This document shows, in pieces, positions 50,213 through 58,736 of a stretch of DNA of 64,000 bases. Each line of letters begins with the position of its first letter. The first letter of the stretch is position 1. The notes below the pieces were generated by a model that saw only the letters and a list, made by a program, of their open reading frames with translations, searched no databases and was not told the origin of the DNA. Position numbers and translations under genes: made by a program. Source of the DNA: Thalassotalea mangrovi (GTDB taxonomy: Bacteria > Pseudomonadota > Gammaproteobacteria > Enterobacterales > Alteromonadaceae); assembly GCF_005116735.1 (NCBI RefSeq), contig NZ_SWDB01000028.1, forward strand, positions 52,674-116,673, written 5' to 3'.

Positions 50213-51751
50213 CTATGCACCCGTAATACACTGCTTTTCAGGGTGAATCGAAGCGAGGAAACGTTCATGTGGCATGCTCACTTGCAATGCCCGTTGACTC
50301 ATAGATTGCAAACGGTCAAATATCTGATCGCAACTGGCTTGATCAAATGGCATATGTAAGCTGGGATAATGCCCCATGCCATAAAGAATAAAGCGATAAT
50401 TTTCATCGGTGAACGTGGTCGCATAACCGCCAGCCAGATCCATAAACTCGCAGGTTTTATGTTGCCAGGTTTGTAGTTGCTGGCTTAACTGCGGACAGTA
50501 ATCAACGCTGCGTTGGGCATTGCGCCAAAACTGGCTATCATCACGATCGCTCAGGCAGTAATGAAGAACAATAAAACGCTTGAGGTCATCGTAAACACCG
50601 TTCATCAGGCGATTATAGGAATCGCGGGTCGCCTGGCTTATATCGCGACTGTTAATGTGAGTAGACAGCAGTTTCGCACCGACATTAATCAGGTGCAGTC
50701 CGGTTGATTCAAGCGGTTCAATAAAGCCGCCGCTTAAACCAATGGCAATACAGTTGCCCAGCCAGAATTCTTTGCGACAGCCAACTTTCATATCCAGATG
50801 CAGGGTTTTTAACACCTCAACATCGTCACCAAGGTGCTCGCGCAATTCCTGTTCAGCCTGGGCTTTATCAATATAACGCGAGTCGTAGACATAACCACTG
50901 CCGCGACGTGAGGTTAAATCGATTTCCCAAGCCCAACCATGGCTTAAGGCGGTTGCGGTGGTATAGCTACGGGGCGTTTGCTGATCCCGGTAAGCGACCT
51001 GCATGGCAACAGCCTTATCACAGGGTAACTGGTGTTGAAAAGACTGCCAGTTGTCAGCTTTTAGCGGTTCAATCAACAGGCCTTTAAAGCCGCTGCAATC
51101 GATAAAAATATCGCTGCTAAATTCGCCCTTATCGGTCATCACCGAATGAATATTGCCACCCTCGACAACAACCTCCTGAACCAGGGCTTCAATATGTTTA
51201 ACGCCGGCCTGCACGGCTTTGCGGCGCAGAAAGCGCGCCATGGCAGACGCATCCAGATGGTAACCATAGGGAGTGATCCCCTCATAGGGCCTGGAATCAG
51301 GCATTTTCGGACAGTGATTATGCGCCATTAACGCCGCGGATAAGGAAACGCCTTGATCATAACGTTCAAACAGGTGCCGGGAACGCAGAATCCAGCTAGT
51401 GGAGATATCAAGGATATTGCCTAATGGCTGATGCTCAAATGGGTGGAAATACTGATGCATTACGCCGTTTTCAGGCTGCATCCAGTTATTAAACAGGATA
51501 CCTGTTTTTAGCGTGGCATTGGTTTCTCTTAACAGCTCAGCCTCATCAAGGCCCATGGCGGCAAAGAAAAATCGAATGGAGTGTACGGTTGCTTCGCCAA
51601 CGCCGAGAATTCCGACATCTTTGCTCTCGATAAGGCGAATAGCGACCTGGGATTGCTGGTGGTTGTATAACTTGTTGAGATATAACGCAGTCATCCAACC
51701 AGAAGATCCACCACCGACTATGGTGATGGATCGCACTGCTGTTTGATTCAT
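50213..51751 (-). CDS. Flavin-dependent (tryptophan-type) halogenase, paralogue 2
   Basis: 512 residues. It has the FAD motif ITIVGGGSSGWMTALYL, the catalytic-lysine region ATLKTGILFNNW (Lys82), IDCSGFKGLLIEPL, GWAWEIDLTSRRGSGYVYD (WxWxI followed by Asp, not Pro) and GGFIEPLESTGLHLIN. It is clearly a paralogue of the next gene downstream, with the same order of motifs, but overall identity is modest, so the duplication is old. It lies 11 bases before paralogue 1 and 42 bases after sapC, in the NagR-controlled operon. Confidence 0.88.
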   Translation of the reverse strand: MNQTAVRSITIVGGGSSGWMTALYLNKLYNHQQSQVAIRLIESKDVGILGVGEATVHSIRFFFAAMGLDEAELLRETNATLKTGILFNNWMQPENGVMHQYFHPFEHQPLGNILDISTSWILRSRHLFERYDQGVSLSAALMAHNHCPKMPDSRPYEGITPYGYHLDASAMARFLRRKAVQAGVKHIEALVQEVVVEGGNIHSVMTDKGEFSSDIFIDCSGFKGLLIEPLKADNWQSFQHQLPCDKAVAMQVAYRDQQTPRSYTTATALSHGWAWEIDLTSRRGSGYVYDSRYIDKAQAEQELREHLGDDVEVLKTLHLDMKVGCRKEFWLGNCIAIGLSGGFIEPLESTGLHLINVGAKLLSTHINSRDISQATRDSYNRLMNGVYDDLKRFIVLHYCLSDRDDSQFWRNAQRSVDYCPQLSQQLQTWQHKTCEFMDLAGGYATTFTDENYRFILYGMGHYPSLHMPFDQASCDQIFDRLQSMSQRALQVSMPHERFLASIHPEKQCITGA

Positions 51752-51793
51752 ATGGCTCGACTAACCCTTTCAGGAAAGCTCGAGCGCTGAGGA

Positions 51794-52516
51794 TTAAGCG
51801 GCCTCAGCAGCTGTTTGAGCTTTCTTCTGAACCAAACGATGAACCTGGTGCATGGAGTTCAGGTGAGCAAAAATTGGCCCTAAGAACCCGCGCTTGCGAA
51901 GTTCCAGATAATCTTCATCGCTTAATTCATTCAGTTTTTTCTCATTAACCAAATACAAACCGTTGATTGCGATTTTTTCGCCATTCAGGTTGATTTCCAG
52001 GTTTTGCTGTACCAGCAAGTCCTTGTCGGCTAATTCCTTAGTGAACATACGCGTGATATGCGAATGCTCAAGATAAGAAGCCATGGCTTCTTTACGTTTG
52101 GCCAGGAATTCGGTTTCATCACCGTTTTCTTCGAATAATGGCTGGCCTTCTTCTTCATTAACCACATCATTGTCGGTGGCAATAATTACCATATACTTAT
52201 CAGACTCTTTTGACTCCGGCACTAATGCCAAAGGAAAGTGAGTCATACAGGCTGGTACGTAGGTTCCACCCCAGAATTCGCCTTCGGTGTACAGGTTTTC
52301 GCCCGGCTTCAGACCAAATAAGGCAACCGGCTGGAACGTACCATTTTCGGTGTTCTTAACAAATACGACAGGGAATTCGGCACTGGCGCGAGAAAACTCG
52401 TGAACCACCAATGGAACTAAATGTTGTGCTTCAGCCTGTTTGAAATTTCTTTGTGCTTTAATTTTTGTTTTGCCGTGGATGTTTTTATTTAACGGCTGTA
52501 CATTTTGCTGGCTCAT
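51794..52516 (-). CDS. SapC-family protein
   Basis: 240 residues, no signal peptide or membrane span. The SapC-like core is clear: VPLVVHEFSRASAEFPVVFV, FGLKPGENLY, the GGTYVPACMTHFPLALVP stretch, FEENGDETEFLAK, and a helical C-terminal part. The name derives from a Campylobacter S-layer locus; the biochemical role is not known, and in Alteromonadales and Caulobacter the gene recurrently stands next to TonB receptors and halogenases. Acidic and basic residues are frequent. It follows the receptor gene after a hairpin. Confidence 0.88.
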   Translation of the reverse strand: MSQQNVQPLNKNIHGKTKIKAQRNFKQAEAQHLVPLVVHEFSRASAEFPVVFVKNTENGTFQPVALFGLKPGENLYTEGEFWGGTYVPACMTHFPLALVPESKESDKYMVIIATDNDVVNEEEGQPLFEENGDETEFLAKRKEAMASYLEHSHITRMFTKELADKDLLVQQNLEINLNGEKIAINGLYLVNEKKLNELSDEDYLELRKRGFLGPIFAHLNSMHQVHRLVQKKAQTAAEAA

Positions 52517-52610
52517 TTAACTTCTCCCTAAATGTAGACCTTAGTTGTTTTTAGGCTGATAGACTAAACCGGGAGTAAAAGCCAAGACAAGTGAAAAAAC
52601 ACTTTTTTTT

Positions 52611-52642
52611 GATAAAAAGGGAGATTTCTCTCCCTTTTTATC
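52611..52642 (-). terminator. Hairpin between the TonB receptor and sapC (attenuating terminator?)
   Basis: A perfect 14-bp stem, GATAAAAAGGGAGA with TCTCCCTTTTTATC and a 4-base loop, follows the receptor stop by 15 bases. It could lower expression of sapC and the halogenases relative to the receptor, or be a full terminator. The 95 bases to sapC show no operator. Confidence 0.75.
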
Positions 52643-52656
52643 GGTTCATTAACAAC

Positions 52657-55230
52657 TTAAAAGCGGAAACTTGCGCCTAAGTTGATACGTCTTGCCATCT
52701 CGTACTCATATAATGGGAAGCCATCGGCAAAACCACTGTATGAGGTTGGATAGTTATTGTTACCAAATTGCTTGGAGCTTTCTTCGGTAATATTGTTGAC
52801 ATCTAACTTCACATCAAAGTGATCGGTTACGTGCCAAACCGCACTCAAATCGAGCGTACCGAAGTCATCATGCAGGCGGTTCCCGTAAGAGCCGGATTCA
52901 CGCAGCATATATTCGCTCCGCCAGTTATAGGCTAAGCGCACCGAAAACAGGTCATTCTCATAATATCCGGTGGCATTATATGCGTGCTCTGAACTATCAC
53001 TCAGGAACGGGTTCATATCGGTGAAGGTATCTTCATCGGTTTCTGAGTCCGTGTAGGTGTAGTTAAGCAACGCACCGAAACCATTGCCAAAGTCCTGTTG
53101 ATACTGTAACTCAAGACCTTGCAGGGTGGCGTCTTTACCGTTAGATTTCTCCTGGACAGTCCAACCCACGGCAGCCTCTTGTGGCGGTAACGGGAATGGA
53201 ATTTCAGCCGCTGTAGCACTGCGATTGGTGAAGGTAACAAAGTTATCTACCTGTTTATAGAATAGCGTTGCAGCAACCAGCGATGAATCGTTGAAGTACC
53301 ACTCAAGCCCCAAATCAAACGCATTTGAAGTAAATGGCTTAAGACCGATGTTACCGACAATCCAGAATTGGTTATTCGGCGTGTCATCATTGGTACCGAC
53401 AACATTTGGATTGACGTACATGTCCACATACTGGGGACGCGCCATAGCCCGTGAAGCGGAAGCGCGTAGCAGCAATTCCTGAGACAGTTCATATTTCAGG
53501 TTTACGCTCGGCAATACTTCGCTGTAATCGGCGCTACTACTGGTTTGCATACCATCAAGGAAATACACCGATTTGGCATCGGTCGACACATAGCGAACAC
53601 CAAAATCACCGCTGAAATTGTCCCCGGCAAATTCGGCCATCACATACGCGGCGAAATTTTCTTCCTGGACTTCACTGTAGGCACCAAAATCTTCGTTTTC
53701 ACCGATGATACTGGCTTTTGCCAGGCGCTTCAGTTCGTCAGCATCAAATTTCATGATTTCATAGTCGCCAGCACCCACATCAATGGTACCGTTTTGCAGG
53801 TTTGCGGTGGCAAAACCGTTAACAAAATCATCGCTTTGAATATATTCAAAACGGCGCGACGTGGTTTCGTGCTCGGCATACTTCAAACCGGTCTTCAGCG
53901 AGGCGATTACCCCCCACTCCACATCAAAGGTGAGATCACCCTGGATATAGCTTTCTTCATCAGTTTTCGGTGTGCGGTTGAAGTTTGGACCGGTCCCCAT
54001 GTTCAGTAAGCCCGGATCGTAGCTGGCCATATCAAAACCGGCTGGCAAATCCCAGGTCTGGTTACCACCGGTAAAGTCATAAGTACCACCCGCAATCGAT
54101 GGCACTAAGCCATCATCCAGTACCATTTCAAAGTCGGTACCACCGGTAGAACTGGTATCGCCGATTTGGAATTTGAACGCATAGCCATCACCGCTGTAAT
54201 TGACGGTAAGATCAAGGACATCGGAATTCATCGTCGCTTCACGAGGACGCATCTGATAAAAAGCAACATTCAATGGACCAGCGATCTGTGTACCCTGGTT
54301 GGTTGCGGTTTGCCCTAACCAGGTAGTATTGCTGCTGTCACCCCAGGAGGTATCTGCCTGAGTCAGCCATAACGCGTAATTGGTATTATCCGCCTCCATC
54401 TTCATATCGATATAATTAAGGACGATATCCCAGTTATCGTTTGGCGCATATTGAAAGGTCGCATTCAGCGCGGAACGTTGACGTTCCTGTTCAAATGCGA
54501 CCGGACCTGCACCCCACTCCCAGAACGCTTCATTACCCTGACGCTGTAATGAACGATCCTGCTTGACGGCAGAAACCAGGGCACCAAAGCTTTCGTCGTT
54601 ATTTTTCCAGCTTACCAGGCCTGAAAACAACGGGTCAGTTTCTTCGGAATCGGTTTGATAGGAGGCTTCAACAGAGCCATAAACGGACAGCGACTCCAGA
54701 TCTAGCGGCTTGCGCGTGTTTACGACAACCGTGCCACCGACGCCACCTTCCGCTAGGTCAGCACGAGAGGATTTATATACCTCTAAATCGCCAACCAGCT
54801 CTGATGGCAGTAACTCATAGTTAAAACTGCGCTTTGCCGGTTCCAGTACAAACCAGCCCGTTGACGCTACATTCTGGCCATTTAGCGTAGTTAAGGTCAG
54901 GTCCTGGCCCGCACCACGGATAGACACCGCAGCACCTTCACCAAACTGGCGCTGAATGGTAATACCGGGAATTCGCTGCAACGACTCAGCAACGTTTTTA
55001 TCCGGAAATTTGCCGATATCTTCGGCGGTGATTACATCGACGATTGCGTTAGAAAAACGCTTTGCGTTGAGGTTTTTTTGTTGGCTTCCCCGAATACCGG
55101 TGACCTCGATAACCTCCATATCCTGGTTATCTACAGACTCCTCGGCAGCCAATGCTGATGCGCTGGCACCAGAAAGGACCATAGCGATACTGCTGGCAAG
55201 CAGCCGCTTTTGGAATTTGAATGACGACAT
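52657..55230 (-). CDS. TonB-dependent outer-membrane receptor (chitooligosaccharide type)
   Basis: 857 residues. A signal peptide (1-29, ASALAAEE) is followed by a TonB box-like EVIEVTGIRGS, the plug domain (PDKNVAESLQRIPGITIQR, GTVVVNTRKPLDL) and a 22-strand-type barrel ending in a terminal Phe (RRINLGASFRF). The plug carries no N-terminal signalling extension, so it does not act through an anti-sigma factor. Its place beside NagR and upstream of SapC, halogenases and a hexosaminidase predicts uptake of GlcNAc oligosaccharides. The NagR operator lies about 100 bases before its start. Confidence 0.93.
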   Translation of the reverse strand: MSSFKFQKRLLASSIAMVLSGASASALAAEESVDNQDMEVIEVTGIRGSQQKNLNAKRFSNAIVDVITAEDIGKFPDKNVAESLQRIPGITIQRQFGEGAAVSIRGAGQDLTLTTLNGQNVASTGWFVLEPAKRSFNYELLPSELVGDLEVYKSSRADLAEGGVGGTVVVNTRKPLDLESLSVYGSVEASYQTDSEETDPLFSGLVSWKNNDESFGALVSAVKQDRSLQRQGNEAFWEWGAGPVAFEQERQRSALNATFQYAPNDNWDIVLNYIDMKMEADNTNYALWLTQADTSWGDSSNTTWLGQTATNQGTQIAGPLNVAFYQMRPREATMNSDVLDLTVNYSGDGYAFKFQIGDTSSTGGTDFEMVLDDGLVPSIAGGTYDFTGGNQTWDLPAGFDMASYDPGLLNMGTGPNFNRTPKTDEESYIQGDLTFDVEWGVIASLKTGLKYAEHETTSRRFEYIQSDDFVNGFATANLQNGTIDVGAGDYEIMKFDADELKRLAKASIIGENEDFGAYSEVQEENFAAYVMAEFAGDNFSGDFGVRYVSTDAKSVYFLDGMQTSSSADYSEVLPSVNLKYELSQELLLRASASRAMARPQYVDMYVNPNVVGTNDDTPNNQFWIVGNIGLKPFTSNAFDLGLEWYFNDSSLVAATLFYKQVDNFVTFTNRSATAAEIPFPLPPQEAAVGWTVQEKSNGKDATLQGLELQYQQDFGNGFGALLNYTYTDSETDEDTFTDMNPFLSDSSEHAYNATGYYENDLFSVRLAYNWRSEYMLRESGSYGNRLHDDFGTLDLSAVWHVTDHFDVKLDVNNITEESSKQFGNNNYPTSYSGFADGFPLYEYEMARRINLGASFRF

Positions 55231-55330
55231 CTTCTTGTTCCTTATATATTTTTTATTTTTTTCACTCTATGAATTGCCAGTCTGTAAAATCATCACGGTT
55301 CATCCCTTTTCCCCGTTATTGACTCACCAA

Positions 55331-55348
55331 AATGACAACGCTGTCATA
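55331..55348 (-). promoter_or_regulatory. NagR operator upstream of the TonB receptor operon
   Basis: AATGACAACGCTGTCATA, sharing its first 17 bases with the operator at 45789. It lies 100 bases upstream of the receptor start, in the region divergent from nagR. About 370 further bases to nagR hold no second copy, so nagR itself may not be controlled by it. Confidence 0.87.
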
Positions 55349-55614
55349 AAGCTTAATAAAACCATACACGTAATTTTTAATTTTGAAAAGATTTTTTTTA
55401 TTCTGGAATTTTTGCTTAAAACGCAGTCAATTGGCTCAGTAAAGCTAATCTACAGGCTAATAAAATCAGTAGCTTATGATTATGATAAATTGATACTACG
55501 GCTGAAAGTTTACAGGTTTTATTACTGCTTCGAGTGAAGATTTTGTGCAATCGGAACCATCAAGGGGTTGGGTATTTGTCATCGCAATTAAATTTGACGT
55601 ATAGTAAGCCGATA

Positions 55615-55644
55615 TTGATCGCTCGAATACGCCAGTGGTATAGA
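55615..55644 (+). promoter_or_regulatory. Candidate promoter of nagR
   Basis: TTGATC (55615-55620) and TATAGA (55639-55644) are spaced by 18 bases, about 80 bases before the nagR start. No other pair in the region is as close to the sigma-70 consensus. Confidence 0.4.
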
Positions 55645-55721
55645 CAGGCATTAATAAACAATAGATTTCCCTGTTGCGCAAGCCCGGCGTTACCCCCACC
55701 AAAGACAAGGACAGATGTACC

Positions 55722-56750
55722 ATGAAGGTCACCATTAATGATGTAGCCCGCCATGCCGGAGTATCAATTAAAACCGTATCGCGAGTGATCAACCAGGAAG
55801 CCTCTGTTCGTAGCGCAACCCGGGAAAAAGTGGAAGCCGCCGTCAAGGAGTTGAATTACCAGCCAAATGCGGCAGCACGCAACCTTGCCGGCAGTAAGTC
55901 ATTCAGTATCGCCTTTATCTACGATAATCCCAATGCCTATTATGTCATTGATATGCAAAATGGTATTTTGCAGGAGTGCCGTAAACAAAACTTTGAACTG
56001 GTGATTCACCCCTGCAATGCAAAAGCTGAAAATATAATCGATGAAATCACCACCATGATCCGTCATTCCCGGATCTCAGGAGTGGTGCTGACGCCACCGT
56101 TTTCAGAAATGCCGACGGTTATCGAACGCTTAACCGACCTTGGGGTTAATTTCGTGCGAATTTTTTCTGGTCATGATGCGCCGGATGGCATTTCGCCATG
56201 CATCATGGTTAATGACTTTGATGCCGCCTATGCAATTACCGAACACCTGATTGCACTCGGCCACAAAGCTATCGGGTTTATCAGTGGCGGCAAGGAACAT
56301 AAGTCTACATTTGAACGAATCGAAGGTTACCGACAAGCACTTAATAAGCATGACATCAAGGTTGATGAAAGCCTGATCATCGATGGCGAGTACTCGTTTG
56401 ATTCCGGGGTTACTGGTGCGACCGAGTTACTACAGCGCCAACATCGTCCAACGGCGATTTTTTCCTGTAATGATGAAATTGCCGCCGGGGCGTTGTTCGC
56501 CTCTCGCCTTGCCAATATCGCCATTCCCGAAGATTTGTCGATCGTGGGCTTTGAAAACAGTCCATTCTCGAGGCAAACCTGGCCGAAAATTACTACCGCA
56601 GATCAACCGAACCAGACCATCGCCCAGAATGCGACTGCGCTATTAATCAGTGAAATTCGTAAACAAAAAGCCGACGATATCTGCCAGCAGTTTACCCCGA
56701 CTTTACTGGTGCGCGACTCGACCAGCAAAGCGAAATCTGCCGCCAATTAA
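55722..56750 (+). CDS. nagR: LacI-family transcriptional regulator NagR
   Basis: 342 residues from the ATG at 55722 (MKVTINDVARHAGVS), which starts exactly at the helix-turn-helix as LacI-type proteins do; the 16 upstream codons are not needed. The recognition helix region is GVSIKTVSRVINQ with the hinge ELNYQPNAAARNLAGSKS, followed by a periplasmic-binding-like effector domain (IVGFENSPFSRQTWPKITT). By position and by the two operators in the window it is the GlcNAc regulator, probably released by GlcNAc-6-P. It is divergent from the receptor operon. Confidence 0.9.
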   Translation: MKVTINDVARHAGVSIKTVSRVINQEASVRSATREKVEAAVKELNYQPNAAARNLAGSKSFSIAFIYDNPNAYYVIDMQNGILQECRKQNFELVIHPCNAKAENIIDEITTMIRHSRISGVVLTPPFSEMPTVIERLTDLGVNFVRIFSGHDAPDGISPCIMVNDFDAAYAITEHLIALGHKAIGFISGGKEHKSTFERIEGYRQALNKHDIKVDESLIIDGEYSFDSGVTGATELLQRQHRPTAIFSCNDEIAAGALFASRLANIAIPEDLSIVGFENSPFSRQTWPKITTADQPNQTIAQNATALLISEIRKQKADDICQQFTPTLLVRDSTSKAKSAAN

Positions 56751-56780
56751 AGCTGGGAAATGCTGGCGATAAGGGGTTCT

Positions 56781-57416
56781 TTAATGGTTAGCGGGCGGAA
56801 GCTTGTAGCCATAACCCCTTAAGAAATGTCGGACACTGGCAGCGATATAGCGCTTTACCTCGTCGATGCTCATTGGCTGTTCAATGTTGTACTCTTTCTG
56901 CATCCAGATCTCTCCCTTAATCATCGATAAAAACTGAATCGCAGCGGTGTGCACATCGCCAATGGCGAGGATATCCTGGCGTTTATACCCGGCTAAGATA
57001 TCCCGGACTTCGGCGATCACCCGTTGCGGCCCCGCCTGGTAAAACAACCTCGACACATGCGGGTAGCTGGTCGATTCATTGATACAAATACGATGAATGG
57101 CCAATGCCTGCGGAGACAGTAGCAGGGCCAGGAAATGCTCGGCATATTGACACAAGGTGGTGTAAGGCTCACTGTCCTCGGGACTTAGCGTAGATGTGGA
57201 AATAAATTCTTCACAGCGGGCGGATATGGTGGCAACAAATAAATCATCTTTGCTGCCGAAATGACTGTACACCGTCTGCTTTGACACCCCCGCGGTTTTT
57301 GCAACCAGATCCATACTCGTCGCAGAAAATCCTTTTTCACAGAACAACTCTGCAGCCGCATCGTAAATCTGCTGACGTTTTTCTTCACTCTTACTTCTGG
57401 TTTTCGGGGATGACAC
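56781..57416 (-). CDS. TetR/AcrR-family transcriptional repressor
   Basis: 211 residues from a GTG at 57416, chosen because GGAG lies 6 bases upstream; an in-frame TTG exists 11 codons before. The N-terminal helix-turn-helix is typical: RQQIYDAAAELFCEKGFSATSMDLVAKTAGVSKQTVYSHFGSKDDLF in the AcrR pattern. The C-terminal half is helical and variable, the ligand domain. It is divergent from an RND efflux operon, so it most likely represses that pump and itself. Two near-identical palindromes lie in the shared region. Confidence 0.9.
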   Translation of the reverse strand: MSSPKTRSKSEEKRQQIYDAAAELFCEKGFSATSMDLVAKTAGVSKQTVYSHFGSKDDLFVATISARCEEFISTSTLSPEDSEPYTTLCQYAEHFLALLLSPQALAIHRICINESTSYPHVSRLFYQAGPQRVIAEVRDILAGYKRQDILAIGDVHTAAIQFLSMIKGEIWMQKEYNIEQPMSIDEVKRYIAASVRHFLRGYGYKLPPANH

Positions 57417-57517
57417 GCAATTCTCCAGGTAAACAATATCGCTGACCAAACCAACTTTCGCTCGTAATCATTATCGATATCTTTGTAACTCATTTCTAAA
57501 GAATTGTAACAAATCAA

Positions 57518-57570
57518 ACTAGACAGTCCAGTTTAAACTACCTAAACTAGACTGAACCGTCCAGTATACT
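57518..57570 (+). promoter_or_regulatory. Paired TetR-type operators over the efflux promoter
   Basis: Two 15-bp near-palindromes, ACTAGACAGTCCAGT (57518-57532) and ACTGAACCGTCCAGT (57551-57565), share the form ACTRRAC-N-GTCCAGT; their centres are 33 bases apart, about three helical turns. TATACT at 57565-57570 could be a -10 element overlapping the second site. The position between the TetR gene and the pump genes suits an operator pair. Confidence 0.65.
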
Positions 57571-57578
57571 TTGTGATT

Positions 57579-58736
57579 ATGATTCGCCAACGCCAACAAC
57601 TAAAACCGCTTTTTAGCCGTCGCATGCCACAAAAATGCCCGTTGCTAGCCACCTTATTGGCCATTCTGTTATTGCCACTGACTGGCTGTAATGAGCTGCA
57701 AACCAGTACCACCAGTACTTCCTCACAGAAATATCATCATCAGGTTGAACCCCACCGCCTGAAGGCACAATCGGGGTATTATGTGGAACGCAAGTTTGCT
57801 GGCACAGTGCGTTCCAGGCAATCGGCCCGACTAATGTTTGAAGTATCCGGACGAGTGGATTCAGTGCTCGCTTTTGAAGGGGACAAGGTCAAACAAGGGC
57901 AAATTCTGGCAACCCTGGACCAGGAACTACTCACCATAGAGCTGCAACAACTGAGCGCTCAACAGGCTCAATTTAAAGCCCAGCAAGCGTTGACCCAGGC
58001 AAATTTGCGCCGGGTCAATGCCTTGATTGAACAGGGCTACACCTCGGCGCAGAGTAAAGATGAGTTAATTGCCGAAATGCAGGTATTAAATGCCAACCTG
58101 CAACAAGTGCAAGCCAATATCGATGCCAAACATTATCAGTTAAAGCGCACCGCTATCACCGCTCCATTTGCCGGAACCATTAACAAACGGCTAATCAATA
58201 AAGGTGAGCTGGTGTCACCACAGACCATGGCTTTTGAATTGCAGCAGGGTGAGCAAAATGAATTGAAGGTCGGGGTGCCACAGCACCTTGTCGGAGCAAT
58301 TGCTGAGCAGACTCATCATCAGTTACTGATTGACGAGGCAAAAATCGACGTTGACAATGTTTCTATAAACAGCGATATCAACCCTCTCAGCCGGACGGTA
58401 CAGTTGCGTTTTCGATTACCGGATACATTGGCGGTTTATAATAATCAGCTCGGTTATCTGGATTATCAGCAATATATAAAAGCGGATGGTTTCTGGGTGC
58501 CCCTGTCGGCCATTACTGACGGTGTTCGTGGCGTCTGGAACGTTTATATCCTCAGCCGTGGCGAACAGGATCTGTTTACCATACAACCGCAGACGGTGGA
58601 AATTCTTTATGTGACTCAGGACAGTGCTTATATCCGCGGACAACTGGATAACGATGCCTTAATCGTAAAAAGTGGACTGCAACGACTTGTCAGTGGTCAA
58701 CTGGTTCGCGTTAAAGAGTTGGTAAGTGCACCATGA
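57579..58736 (+). CDS. RND efflux periplasmic adaptor lipoprotein, second system
   Basis: About 385 residues. The start is uncertain: GTG 57573, ATG 57579 and ATG 57624 are in frame and none has a good ribosome-binding site; the last would give a compact lipoprotein signal (MPQKCPLLATLLAILLLPLTGC, lipobox LTGC). The lipoyl halves (FEVSGRVDSVLAFEGDKVKQGQILATLD; KRTAITAPFAGTINKRLINKGELV) flank a coiled-coil hairpin rich in Gln and Ala (about 115-180). It joins the permease to an outer-membrane channel encoded elsewhere. Its stop overlaps the start of the permease gene (ATGA). Confidence 0.9.
   Translation: MIRQRQQLKPLFSRRMPQKCPLLATLLAILLLPLTGCNELQTSTTSTSSQKYHHQVEPHRLKAQSGYYVERKFAGTVRSRQSARLMFEVSGRVDSVLAFEGDKVKQGQILATLDQELLTIELQQLSAQQAQFKAQQALTQANLRRVNALIEQGYTSAQSKDELIAEMQVLNANLQQVQANIDAKHYQLKRTAITAPFAGTINKRLINKGELVSPQTMAFELQQGEQNELKVGVPQHLVGAIAEQTHHQLLIDEAKIDVDNVSINSDINPLSRTVQLRFRLPDTLAVYNNQLGYLDYQQYIKADGFWVPLSAITDGVRGVWNVYILSRGEQDLFTIQPQTVEILYVTQDSAYIRGQLDNDALIVKSGLQRLVSGQLVRVKELVSAP

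Noticed and set aside
57455-57480. A GATAATGATTA stretch (minus strand) like half of a Fur box before the TetR gene
   Set aside because: The second half of the 19-bp Fur consensus is missing and the neighbouring genes have no iron link.
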